5,176 nt of DNA from Rubrobacter sp. GTDB taxonomy: Bacteria > Actinomycetota > Rubrobacteria > Rubrobacterales > Rubrobacteraceae. A program made the position numbers and the translations under genes. Numbering within the stretch: the first letter of the stretch is position 1; each line of letters starts with the position of its first letter. The stretch is from the NCBI GenBank assembly GCA_013695335.1, contig JACDAR010000135.1, positions 1 to 5,176 of the forward strand. The letters are read 5' to 3'. The notes below the pieces were generated by a model. The model saw only the letters and a list, made by a program, of their open reading frames with translations, had not been told where the DNA came from and did no database searches. Below are positions 1-5,176 of this stretch, one piece after another.

Positions 1-1392
1 GTGCTGTACCTGGCGCTCTCGCACTACACGGACAACCTGACCGTGAAGCTGCCGACGCGGCAGACGGGGTACAGCCTGCTGGAGCCATATGTCCGGGATC
101 TCTTCGCCGAAGGCGTTGACCTTTTGATCTCAGCCGATTGCGGCATCTCGAACCGGAACGAGGTGGCGCTGGCGAAGGAACTTGGGATGGATGTGATAGT
201 CACAGACCACCACATCCCGCCTGAGAACCCGCCTGAATCCCCCCCGGCTGTCGCCGTTCTCGACCCGAAGCTATGGAACCCGGACGATCCACTGGCCGGG
301 GTCGGGGTGGCATGGAAGCTGGCGTGGGCCGTCGCCCGCGAGCTGGATGATCCAGAAGGCAAGCAGCGCATCGGGCGGCTGCTGGATCTCGTCTCTGTTG
401 GAACGGTGGTGGACATCGCGCCGATGGTCGGAGACAACAGGGCGCTTGCCTCGATGGGCCTGCGGCACATCAACCGGACGCTGATGGGCGGCGGTGCGCG
501 GCCTGGTATCGAGGCGCTGGTGAAGGTGGCGGGGGTGAGGGGCGAGCTGGACGAGGATGACCTGGGCTGGAAGATCGGGCCCCGCATCAACTCCATAGGC
601 AGGATCAAAGACCCAAGACCGGCCCTGGAAATGCTACTTACGGACGACCTGAAGACCGCGATGCGCATAGCCTGGGAACTCAACCAGCTCAACTCCGAGC
701 GCCAGCGACGCACGAAGTACGCAGTGGAGCAGGCGCTCCTCGAAGTAGACCCGGATCAAGACTTCAAGGTCGTGGTGACGGGGGAGGCTGGTGGGCTCGC
801 CGGGCTCGTGGCCGGCAGGGTGGCAGGGGCGACGGGGAGGCCCGCTGCCGTGCTTAACCGCAGGGCCGACGGCTCATACGGCGGTTCGGCGCGCGCTGGC
901 GAGACAGACGTTGACCTGTACGGCGCGCTCTTTACGGTGCGGCGTCTGATGGGCGAGTGGGGCGGGCATCGCAAGGCCGCCGGGCTCTCCGTGAAGGCTG
1001 GGGAGTTCGACGCGTTCGTCTCCGGGATGAACGAGGCTGTCAGGTCGCAGGAGAGGGAGAACCCCGACGTGTTCACACCCGCCATCGAGGTGGACGCCGA
1101 GGTTCCGCTCGATGCGGTATCCGACGGGCTTTTGGGATGGCACGAGCAACTCGCCCCGTTCGGGAGCGGCAACCACAGGCCGGTTTTCGTTACGCAAGGG
1201 TTGAAGGTCGAGGGTTCGCGTCAGATCTGGAACGGCATGAACCTGGTGCGGCTTGGCGGGGGCGTGGCCGCGAAGTTGCGGGGAACGCCCGATGACGTGC
1301 CGGATGGGACGTTCGACGCGGCGTACACCGTGAGTCGCAGCGCGTACTCCGGGCGTGCTGAACTTGAGATAGTGGACTGGAAACAGGGTTGA
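1..1392 (+). CDS. recJ: Single-stranded-DNA-specific exonuclease RecJ, 5'-truncated by the window edge
   Basis: RecJ degrades single-stranded DNA 5' to 3' in the cytoplasm during recombinational repair (RecF pathway), base excision repair and mismatch repair, using a two-metal DHH phosphoesterase site. The 463 visible residues show SADCGIS (44-50), the signature VTDHH (67-71), VDIAPM (137-142) and GPRINSIGRI (193-202). The DHHA1 domain carries GGHRKAAG (321-328), and a C-terminal OB-like region holds LAPFGSGN (384-391). The DYDADG-type motif I is absent. The first residues align with the stretch that normally follows it, so roughly 100 N-terminal residues lie left of the window. The GTG at position 1 is therefore an internal valine codon, not a start. 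The rest looks intact and the frame is uninterrupted to the TGA. The ROK kinase gene follows after 19 bp, so co-transcription is likely. Confidence 0.95.
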   Translation: MLYLALSHYTDNLTVKLPTRQTGYSLLEPYVRDLFAEGVDLLISADCGISNRNEVALAKELGMDVIVTDHHIPPENPPESPPAVAVLDPKLWNPDDPLAGVGVAWKLAWAVARELDDPEGKQRIGRLLDLVSVGTVVDIAPMVGDNRALASMGLRHINRTLMGGGARPGIEALVKVAGVRGELDEDDLGWKIGPRINSIGRIKDPRPALEMLLTDDLKTAMRIAWELNQLNSERQRRTKYAVEQALLEVDPDQDFKVVVTGEAGGLAGLVAGRVAGATGRPAAVLNRRADGSYGGSARAGETDVDLYGALFTVRRLMGEWGGHRKAAGLSVKAGEFDAFVSGMNEAVRSQERENPDVFTPAIEVDAEVPLDAVSDGLLGWHEQLAPFGSGNHRPVFVTQGLKVEGSRQIWNGMNLVRLGGGVAAKLRGTPDDVPDGTFDAAYTVSRSAYSGRAELEIVDWKQG

Positions 1393-1399
1393 TGGAAAT

Positions 1400-1409
1400 G
1401 GGGGAGGGG
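1400..1409 (+). promoter_or_regulatory. Shine-Dalgarno site for the ROK kinase GTG start
   Basis: A G-rich run containing GGAGG (1403-1407) lies just upstream of the GTG at 1412. This supports that GTG as the start, because the GxDxGGT motif of ROK kinases begins only four residues in. The spacing from GGAGG to the GTG is short, about 4 nt. The short recJ-kinase gap shows no promoter-like sequence, consistent with read-through from recJ. Confidence 0.6.
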
Positions 1410-1411
1410 CA

Positions 1412-2368
1412 GTGAACGCGATCGGGGTGGACGTGGGGGGAACCAAGATCGCGGTCGGGATAGTCTCGGCCGACGGTGAACTGCTGGACGAGGTGCGCCA
1501 ACCGACGCCCCACACCTCAAAACGCTTGATCGAGGCCCTCGCAGGGGCGATCCAGGAGGTTGGCAACGGCCACGAGGTTGGCGGGGTGTGCCTCGCCGTT
1601 CCGGGCAACATCCTGGCGACCGAGAACCGTGTGATCTACTCCCCCAACCTGCACGCCATCGAGGGCGTCGCGCTCAAGGACGAACTTGAGCCGAGGATCG
1701 GCCTTCCCCTCACCGTCGAGAACGACGCGAACGCGGCGGCGTGGGGCGAGTTCCGGTTCGGGGCGGGGAGCGACGTTGACCACCTGGTTTTCATAACCCT
1801 GGGAACGGGGGTGGGTGGCGGCGTCATCACGCACGGCGTCCTGATGCGTGGCGCGCAGGGCGCTGGCGGCGAGCTCGGCCACACCACGATTCAGGCTACG
1901 GGACCGCGCTGTTCGTGCGGCAATCGCGGATGCCTTGAGGCGATGGCTTCGGGAACCGCGATCCGTCGCCGCGCCCGCGAGGTCGCCATCGAGAAGCCTG
2001 GCTCCGCCCTCAACAGGCTCGCATCCACCCGCGAAATCCTGGGCGAAGACGTGACCCGGTTGGCCGAAGGTGGCGACGAGGCGGCGCTCTCCGTGCTCGA
2101 AGAGGCCGGGGTGTGGCTAGGCATCGGGCTCGCCGGTTTCGTGAACGTCTTCAACCCCGAGGTGGTAGCCATAGGCGGCGGCGTGGTTGAGGCTGGCGAT
2201 TTGATACTGAACCCAGCGCGGCGGGAGATCCAACTTCGCGCCCGCTCCCCAGCCCGCGACCTTGCCGAAATCAGGGTGGCGACGCTCGGGGCGAAGTCAG
2301 GGATACTCGGCGCAGCCGCGCTGGCCCGCGACCCTGAATCCGGGGAGTACGTGCTGGGAAATCCTTGA
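1412..2368 (+). CDS. ROK-family sugar kinase, probably glucokinase
   Basis: The 318-residue product matches the usual length of single-domain ROK kinases, which phosphorylate hexoses with ATP in the cytoplasm. Visible motifs in order are the phosphate-binding loop GVDVGGTK (5-12), ENDANAAAWGE (103-113) with the predicted catalytic Asp105, the second phosphate loop LGTGVGGG (130-137), and sugar-binding GELGH (153-157). The ROK zinc motif CSCGNRGCLE (167-176) and the adenosine-site stretch NPEVVAIGGG (248-257) follow. There is no N-terminal helix-turn-helix, so it is an enzyme rather than a ROK repressor (NagC or XylR type). The motif set fits glucokinase best. Substrate cannot be read securely from sequence, and fructokinase, N-acetylmannosamine kinase or polyphosphate-dependent variants remain possible. 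It lies 19 bp after recJ and its TGA overlaps the rsmI start, so the three genes are probably one transcript. The start is GTG. Confidence 0.9.
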   Translation: MNAIGVDVGGTKIAVGIVSADGELLDEVRQPTPHTSKRLIEALAGAIQEVGNGHEVGGVCLAVPGNILATENRVIYSPNLHAIEGVALKDELEPRIGLPLTVENDANAAAWGEFRFGAGSDVDHLVFITLGTGVGGGVITHGVLMRGAQGAGGELGHTTIQATGPRCSCGNRGCLEAMASGTAIRRRAREVAIEKPGSALNRLASTREILGEDVTRLAEGGDEAALSVLEEAGVWLGIGLAGFVNVFNPEVVAIGGGVVEAGDLILNPARREIQLRARSPARDLAEIRVATLGAKSGILGAAALARDPESGEYVLGNP

Positions 2369-3174
2369 CGCTCTTCGTAGTCCCGACACCCATAGGCAAC
2401 CTGGAGGACATCACCCTGCGCGCCCTCCGGGTTCTCCGCGAAGCGGACCTCGTCCTGTGCGAAGACACCCGCCGCACGGGCCAACTACTCGCCCACTACG
2501 AGATCGAACAGAAGCTCCTCGCCTACCATGAACACAACGAGGCACGCCTGGCCCCCGAACTTTCCGAAAGGGCGAAGTCCGAGAACCTGGCGCTCGTCAC
2601 CGACGCTGGCACGCCGCTCGTCTCCGATCCCGGTTACCGGCTCGTTCGCGCGTGCATCGAAAGCGGCGCGAAGGTCGAGGCATTGCCAGGAGCTTCGGCG
2701 TTGACCACGGCGCTCGTCGCCTCCGGAATGCCGACGGATACCTTCGTGTTTCTCGGCTTCCCGCCGCGCAAGGGCCGCGCCAGGACGGAAACGCTGGAGC
2801 GCATATCGCACGAAGAGTCCACCTTCGTGCTATTCGAGTCCCCGAATCGGCTGGCGAAGACGCTGGGGGATCTACCATCCGATGCGTCGGTCGCTGTGTG
2901 CCGGGAGCTTACGAAGCTGCACGAGGAAGTGTTTCGCGGGACGGCGGCCGACGCGGCTGAACATTTCTCCGGCAAGGTCAAGGGCGAGGTAGTGGTCGTG
3001 GTCCGTGGCGGATCCATCCCCGAGACGTTTAGCTTCGATGAAACCGTCGGGCGGGCCAGAGATTGCGTCTCGGATGGCGAGAGTCCATCGAAGGCGGCGG
3101 CACGGGCGGCGCGAGAGTCGGGATACAGGCGCGGTGACATCTACGACCGGCTGGTGAACTCCTCCGGCGCTTGA
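2365..3174 (+). CDS. rsmI: 16S rRNA (cytidine(1402)-2'-O)-methyltransferase RsmI
   Basis: RsmI transfers a methyl group from S-adenosylmethionine to the 2'-oxygen of C1402 in the 16S rRNA decoding centre. With RsmH, which methylates N4 of the same base, it tunes P-site decoding fidelity. The 269-residue product has the tetrapyrrole-methylase fold. Motifs in order are VVPTPIGNLEDITLRAL (5-21), LCEDTRRT (31-38), VTDAGTPLVSDPG (78-90), EALPGASA (105-112), FESPNR (157-162) and CRELTKLHEE (179-188). A family-typical C-terminal region, SPSKAAARAARESGYRRGDIY, spans 240-260. The TTG start overlaps the kinase stop in TTGA, with only a weak GGGA (2356-2359) upstream, so translational coupling to the kinase is likely. 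The start is well placed because the conserved VVPTPIGN begins at residue 5. Length is normal and no key motif is missing. A strong terminator lies about 80 bp downstream. Confidence 0.96.
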   Translation: MTLFVVPTPIGNLEDITLRALRVLREADLVLCEDTRRTGQLLAHYEIEQKLLAYHEHNEARLAPELSERAKSENLALVTDAGTPLVSDPGYRLVRACIESGAKVEALPGASALTTALVASGMPTDTFVFLGFPPRKGRARTETLERISHEESTFVLFESPNRLAKTLGDLPSDASVAVCRELTKLHEEVFRGTAADAAEHFSGKVKGEVVVVVRGGSIPETFSFDETVGRARDCVSDGESPSKAAARAARESGYRRGDIYDRLVNSSGA

Positions 3175-3252
3175 GGGCGCGGCGGTTCGGTAATCCCGGC
3201 CCTCGTCGCCCCGGTCGGGCCTTAATTTCTATCGGAAGCAGCAAATCTACGA

Positions 3253-3285
3253 GAAGGGCCAGGGGTCATCCCCGGCCCTTCTTTT
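3253..3285 (+). terminator. Intrinsic terminator of the recJ-ROK-rsmI transcript
   Basis: GAAGGGCC (3253-3260, counting the leading G at 3253) pairs with GGCCCTTC (3274-3281). After a bulged A at 3261, GGGG (3262-3265) pairs with CCCC (3270-3273) around a TCAT loop. This makes 12 G/C-rich pairs followed at once by TTTT (3282-3285) and more pyrimidines. The T-tract on the right side gives forward orientation. The opposite side lacks a comparable run, so it is not clearly bidirectional. It closes the housekeeping operon and isolates it from the secreted-protein genes. Confidence 0.88.
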
Positions 3286-3506
3286 CTCCGACGCACGTAT
3301 CTCCACCTTCATCGAACGTAGCCGAACCTGCGCGCTGCATGGATTCTGCGCCTGGATATTCTCTTCTGGCGCCATCATTTCGATAAATCTTCTGAGAAAA
3401 GAGCAAGACCCTGTTCCCCCACGCTCTCGCCGCGCCAGATAATTCTCTCTCGAAGGTTCGTGTTGGCCGGGATGGAAGCGTTGTTGGGAATTTAACATCC
3501 AGGCTG

Positions 3507-3518
3507 TCAAGTGCTTGA
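3507..3518. repeat. Short palindrome TCAAG-TG-CTTGA upstream of the RCC1-repeat gene
   Basis: Two perfect 5-bp inverted arms are separated by TG. The site is about 170 bp upstream of the preferred start codon and near the expected promoter region, so it could be a small operator half-site pair. It is short enough to arise by chance, and no regulator gene is visible nearby. Confidence 0.25.
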
Positions 3519-3564
3519 TGGTCGTGTTGCGTTTCCCGCTCTAGAGTGGAAAACACGCGAAGAA

Positions 3565-3593
3565 GGTGTCAGCGAAGGGAGAGAAGGGACACC
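3565..3593 (+). promoter_or_regulatory. Leader hairpin directly before the alternative ATG at 3594
   Basis: GGTGTC (3565-3570) is perfectly complementary to GACACC (3588-3593). The loop is a purine-rich 17-nt stretch with Shine-Dalgarno-like GGGAGAGAAGG. The right arm abuts the ATG at 3594. If transcribed, the stem could present or hide a ribosome-binding site for the longer form of the RCC1-repeat protein. It has six pairs and a large loop, so stability is modest. Confidence 0.3.
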
Positions 3594-3660
3594 ATGAAAG
3601 AGGAAATCAGAGGACGTTGGACCGCAGCGGTGGGGACCATAACTACTAGCAGAATCTACA

Positions 3661-3667
3661 AAGGAGG
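3661..3667 (+). promoter_or_regulatory. Strong Shine-Dalgarno AAGGAGG deciding the start at 3675
   Basis: AAGGAGG is a near-perfect anti-16S match placed 7 nt before ATG 3675, which is ideal spacing. The same frame is open further upstream, with GTG 3546 and ATG 3594. This site, together with a normal-length signal peptide from 3675, favours the shorter protein. Confidence 0.8.
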
Positions 3668-3674
3668 CAACATC

Positions 3675-4775
3675 ATGAACTCGTACGCAAGCGTGCTGGG
3701 ATCTGCCAGCGAGAGGTTGGATCGTAAGAAGTCGGCCCTGCTCATCGCGTCATTGTTCGTGATGGCTATGTTCGTGTACTCGCTGATGGTGACCCAGGAT
3801 GCAAACGCCCAGACTGTACCGTCCGGTCCCGTTGCCTGGGGAGATAATTCCTCTAATCAGTTGAATGTCCCATCGGGGTTGACCAATGTGAAGACAATCT
3901 CAGCCGGCTGGAAGCATAACCTGGCGCTGAAGAATGACGGCACGGTAGTCGCCTGGGGAGACAACGCCTCTGGTCAGACCAATGTCCCATTGGGGCTAAC
4001 CAATGTGCAGGCAATCTCAGCCGGTGGGTCTCACAGCCTGGCGCTCAAGGCAGATGGCACGATAGTCAGCTGGGGAGATAACAGCTACGGTCAGAGAAAT
4101 ATGCCTGCAGGATTGACCAACGTGAAGGCAATCTCCGCTGGCTATACTCACAGCCTGGCGCTGAAGAATGATGGCACGGTAGTCGCCTGGGGGGATAACA
4201 CCTATGGTGAGATCAATGTCCCGGCGGGAGTCAACGAGGTCGAAGCCATCTCCGGTGGTGGTTATCACAGCCTGGCGCTGAACGTCCCAACGCCTCCCGG
4301 AGCCGTGAACCTCTTCGATGCCGGCCAGGGCGATGGACAGGTCTATCTCATCTGGTCCAATCCTTCGGACGTGGACTTCACCGCTGTGAGAGTCCCTCGC
4401 TCGACCACGGGGTTCGCAACCAGCGCCACCCCGGATTCCAACCAGACACAGGTCTACGAAGGCACAGCCCAGTCCTTCAACGACACGGGACTCGCTAACG
4501 GCACCACCTACTACTACACGGCCTACGCCAAGGACGACGCTGGACTGTGGTCGGCGCAGTCGACCTCACAAGCGATGCCCGTTGCCGTGGACACCACCGC
4601 GCCAGCCGCGCCGGTGATCACGAGCCCAGCCAACAACACCTCTGATAACGATGGATCTTTCACCCTCTCAGGCACGGCAGAGCCCAATAGCACAGTGAAG
4701 ATTTACGAGGGCACGACCCTCAAAATAACTACTACGACTGACGCAGACGGAGCATGGAGCGCGTCATTCAACTAA
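3675..4775 (+). CDS. Secreted RCC1-repeat protein with FN3-like domain and truncated bacterial Ig-like domain
   Basis: The 366-residue product begins with a Sec signal peptide: charged RLDRKK (14-19), hydrophobic core ALLIASLFVMAMFV (21-34 and onward), and probable cleavage after ANA (43-45). Four RCC1-type repeats follow, with WGDN at 55, 94, 133 and 172, an exact 39-residue period. Each carries a GLTNVxAISAGxxHSLALKxDGTVVAWG-like pattern. Residues about 204-303 resemble fibronectin type III (PSDVDFTAVRV, DTGLANGTTYYYTAYAKDDAG). From VDTTAPAAPVITSPAN (305-320) a bacterial Ig-like domain begins, but it ends at DADGAWSASFN, well short of usual length. Such modular extracellular proteins usually mediate binding or adhesion; the function here is unknown. 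There is no sortase motif or C-terminal membrane segment, so release to the exterior is likely. ATG 3675 is preferred over in-frame ATG 3594 or GTG 3546 on Shine-Dalgarno and signal-peptide grounds. Codons look less GC-biased than in the upstream genes. Confidence 0.85.
   Translation: MNSYASVLGSASERLDRKKSALLIASLFVMAMFVYSLMVTQDANAQTVPSGPVAWGDNSSNQLNVPSGLTNVKTISAGWKHNLALKNDGTVVAWGDNASGQTNVPLGLTNVQAISAGGSHSLALKADGTIVSWGDNSYGQRNMPAGLTNVKAISAGYTHSLALKNDGTVVAWGDNTYGEINVPAGVNEVEAISGGGYHSLALNVPTPPGAVNLFDAGQGDGQVYLIWSNPSDVDFTAVRVPRSTTGFATSATPDSNQTQVYEGTAQSFNDTGLANGTTYYYTAYAKDDAGLWSAQSTSQAMPVAVDTTAPAAPVITSPANNTSDNDGSFTLSGTAEPNSTVKIYEGTTLKITTTTDADGAWSASFN
3834..4283 (+). repeat. Tandem 117-bp coding repeats (RCC1 units, about 3.85 copies)
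   Basis: Units begin with the Ala/Ser codon before TGGGG at 3834, 3951, 4068 and 4185, and the spacing is exactly 117 bp each time. The fourth copy loses similarity after LALN (ends 4283). The 45-bp stretch starting at 3921 differs from that at 4155 by three bases, all silent or conservative. The intervening copy at 4038 differs by about nine. This suggests duplication in pairs or gene conversion. Confidence 0.9.
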
Positions 4776-4808
4776 AGTCCAACTCTATTGCAGGCCAGCA
4801 AGTGTGGC

Positions 4809-4824
4809 TTCTGACAGCTCAGAA
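4809..4824. repeat. Hairpin TTCTGA-CAGC-TCAGAA downstream of the RCC1-repeat gene
   Basis: A perfect 6-bp inverted repeat with a 4-nt loop begins 34 bp after the RCC1-gene stop. It is A/T-rich and lacks a following T-run, so it would be a poor intrinsic terminator. It may act as a 3'-end stabilising stem or be fortuitous. Confidence 0.3.
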
Positions 4825-4936
4825 ATGTTACACGTTTACGCGAAACTACACAACGCGGGCTCCGATACCTGTCTTTCGAAAGTTCCTGCCTCCAAATATG
4901 TGCCAAATGGCCTACGCATTGGATAGCTCGCACTAA

Positions 4937-4942
4937 TATAAT
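4937..4942 (+). promoter_or_regulatory. Candidate -10 box TATAAT for the gene starting at 4999
   Basis: This is a perfect sigma-70-type -10 hexamer in otherwise fairly GC-rich sequence, 56 nt before the ATG, which predicts a 5' leader of about 50 nt. No matching -35 lies at 16-18 bp. TTGGAT (4919-4924) is only 12 bp away. Either the promoter relies on an activator, or the match is chance within a local AT patch. Confidence 0.4.
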
Positions 4943-4998
4943 CAACGTCACCAAGATAGTGCCGACTTGAAACGATGTGGCCGGAGGAGACCTCGGTA

Positions 4999-5176
4999 AT
5001 GAGGACCAGTAGATTAGACAGACGTACCATACTTTGCTTTGCTGTAGTCACCCTGTTCGTCTTGCTTGCTGGCGTGGTTTCGAGCGCCCACAGCGCGTTT
5101 GCTGCTACAGACGTGGGATATCGGGATCATTCTTTTTCCGCCAACTCGGTAGCCAACCCGACGGGCGAGAAGCCTC
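4999..5176 (+). CDS. Secreted protein of unknown function, N-terminal fragment (3' end beyond window)
   Basis: An open frame from ATG 4999 runs to the window edge without a stop (59 complete codons). GGAGGAG (4983-4989) sits 9 nt upstream, good ribosome-binding spacing. The N-terminus is a clear Sec signal peptide: basic MRTSRLDRRT, hydrophobic core ILCFAVVTLFVLLAGVV (11-27), and an AFA cleavage site (33-35). There is no lipobox, since the single Cys13 sits inside the hydrophobic core. The visible mature part is about 24 residues, ending in ANPTGEKP. A PTGEKP-like segment near the mature N-terminus recalls large exported repeat or propeller-type proteins, but that is recollection and cannot be verified from this fragment. 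The RLDR n-region is shared with the RCC1-repeat protein. The TATAAT at 4937 may drive it. Confidence 0.75.
   Translation, partial: MRTSRLDRRTILCFAVVTLFVLLAGVVSSAHSAFAATDVGYRDHSFSANSVANPTGEKP

Larger units (their letters stand above)
3286..3593. other. Non-coding stretch upstream of the RCC1-repeat gene
   Basis: No convincing gene lies here on either strand. Open frames crossing it lack Shine-Dalgarno sites and recognisable domains. The stretch should contain the promoter of the RCC1-repeat gene, because a terminator precedes it, but no good -35/-10 pair with 16-18 bp spacing was found. Loose -10-like elements include GATAAT (3438-3443) and TAGAGT (3542-3547), neither with a proper -35. It also holds a short palindrome (3507-3518) and a purine-rich leader from about 3560. 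No riboswitch or tRNA was recognised. Confidence 0.55.
4776..4998. other. Gap between the two secreted-protein genes
   Basis: This 223-bp stretch is visibly AT-richer than the core genes. It holds a 6-bp hairpin at 4809-4824, a 10-bp palindrome CTTTCGAAAG (4873-4882), a TATAAT box (4937-4942) and the ribosome-binding site of the next gene. Two frames stay open for about 180 bp, but neither encodes recognisable domain sequence nor continues the interrupted Ig-like fold. No strong terminator with a T-tract was found. Confidence 0.55.

Noticed and set aside
1..3. GTG at position 1 as the recJ start
   Set aside because: The catalytic motif I region of RecJ would be missing. The sequence at the edge aligns to the part just after that motif, so this is an internal codon.
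24..713. Long minus-strand frame (229 codons) opposite recJ, with similar antisense frames opposite the kinase and rsmI
   Set aside because: These are low-complexity Ser/Arg/Pro-rich translations typical of the antisense of high-GC genes. The forward proteins carry full conserved motif sets.
3173..3230. Possible tRNA, because of a GGTTCG...ATCCC-like stretch after rsmI
   Set aside because: No acceptor stem, D arm or anticodon arm can be assembled around it.
3266..3556. Minus-strand 96-codon open frame in the rsmI-RCC1 gap
   Set aside because: It starts at GTG with no Shine-Dalgarno, has no recognisable domain, and runs into the terminator hairpin of the forward operon. It is best explained as chance in GC-rich non-coding DNA.
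3546..3674. Start of the RCC1-repeat gene at GTG 3546
   Set aside because: It would add 43 residues, mostly charged, before the signal peptide and has no ribosome-binding site of its own. ATG 3675 has an ideal AAGGAGG.
3286..3674. Possible cyclic-di-GMP or other riboswitch upstream of the secreted RCC1 protein
   Set aside because: The conserved core sequences I know for c-di-GMP and other common riboswitch classes are absent, and no long multi-helix fold was evident by eye.
4754..4936. Small forward frame overlapping the end of the RCC1-repeat gene (60 codons), considered as a frameshifted continuation of the Ig-like domain
   Set aside because: Its translation shows no Ig-like strands and no ribosome-binding site. 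The third frame was also read and does not resume the fold.

Overview
The window reads as high-GC bacterial chromosome in two unlike halves. The first ~3.2 kb is a tightly packed forward-strand housekeeping run: the 3' part of recJ (DHH-family single-strand exonuclease, cut by the left edge), a ROK-family sugar kinase resembling glucokinase, and rsmI (16S rRNA C1402 2'-O-methyltransferase). Spacing is 19 bp between the first two; the next two overlap by 4 bp. GTG and TTG starts are used. A strong intrinsic terminator about 80 bp after rsmI closes the run.

The second half is looser and less GC-biased. A ~390-bp non-coding stretch leads to a gene for a secreted protein with a Sec signal peptide, four short RCC1-type repeats of exactly 39 residues (117 bp), a fibronectin-III-like domain and a bacterial Ig-like domain that stops partway through its fold. 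After a 223-bp gap with a perfect TATAAT, a second signal-peptide gene starts at 4999 and runs off the right edge. The two signal peptides share an RLDR n-region motif, suggesting a cluster of exported proteins downstream of a conserved core operon.

Taxonomy is only a guess. High GC, GTG/TTG starts and purine-rich Shine-Dalgarno sites next to modular secreted repeat proteins would fit Actinomycetota (Rubrobacter-like) or Chloroflexota. No ribosomal RNA or other marker is present to settle it.

The three core genes have unrelated jobs (DNA repair, sugar phosphorylation, ribosome modification), so their linkage looks like co-transcription rather than one pathway. I found no CRISPR array, tRNA, insertion sequence, phage gene or recognisable defence system. 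The most unusual object is the RCC1-repeat gene, with its short regular array and truncated C-terminal domain.
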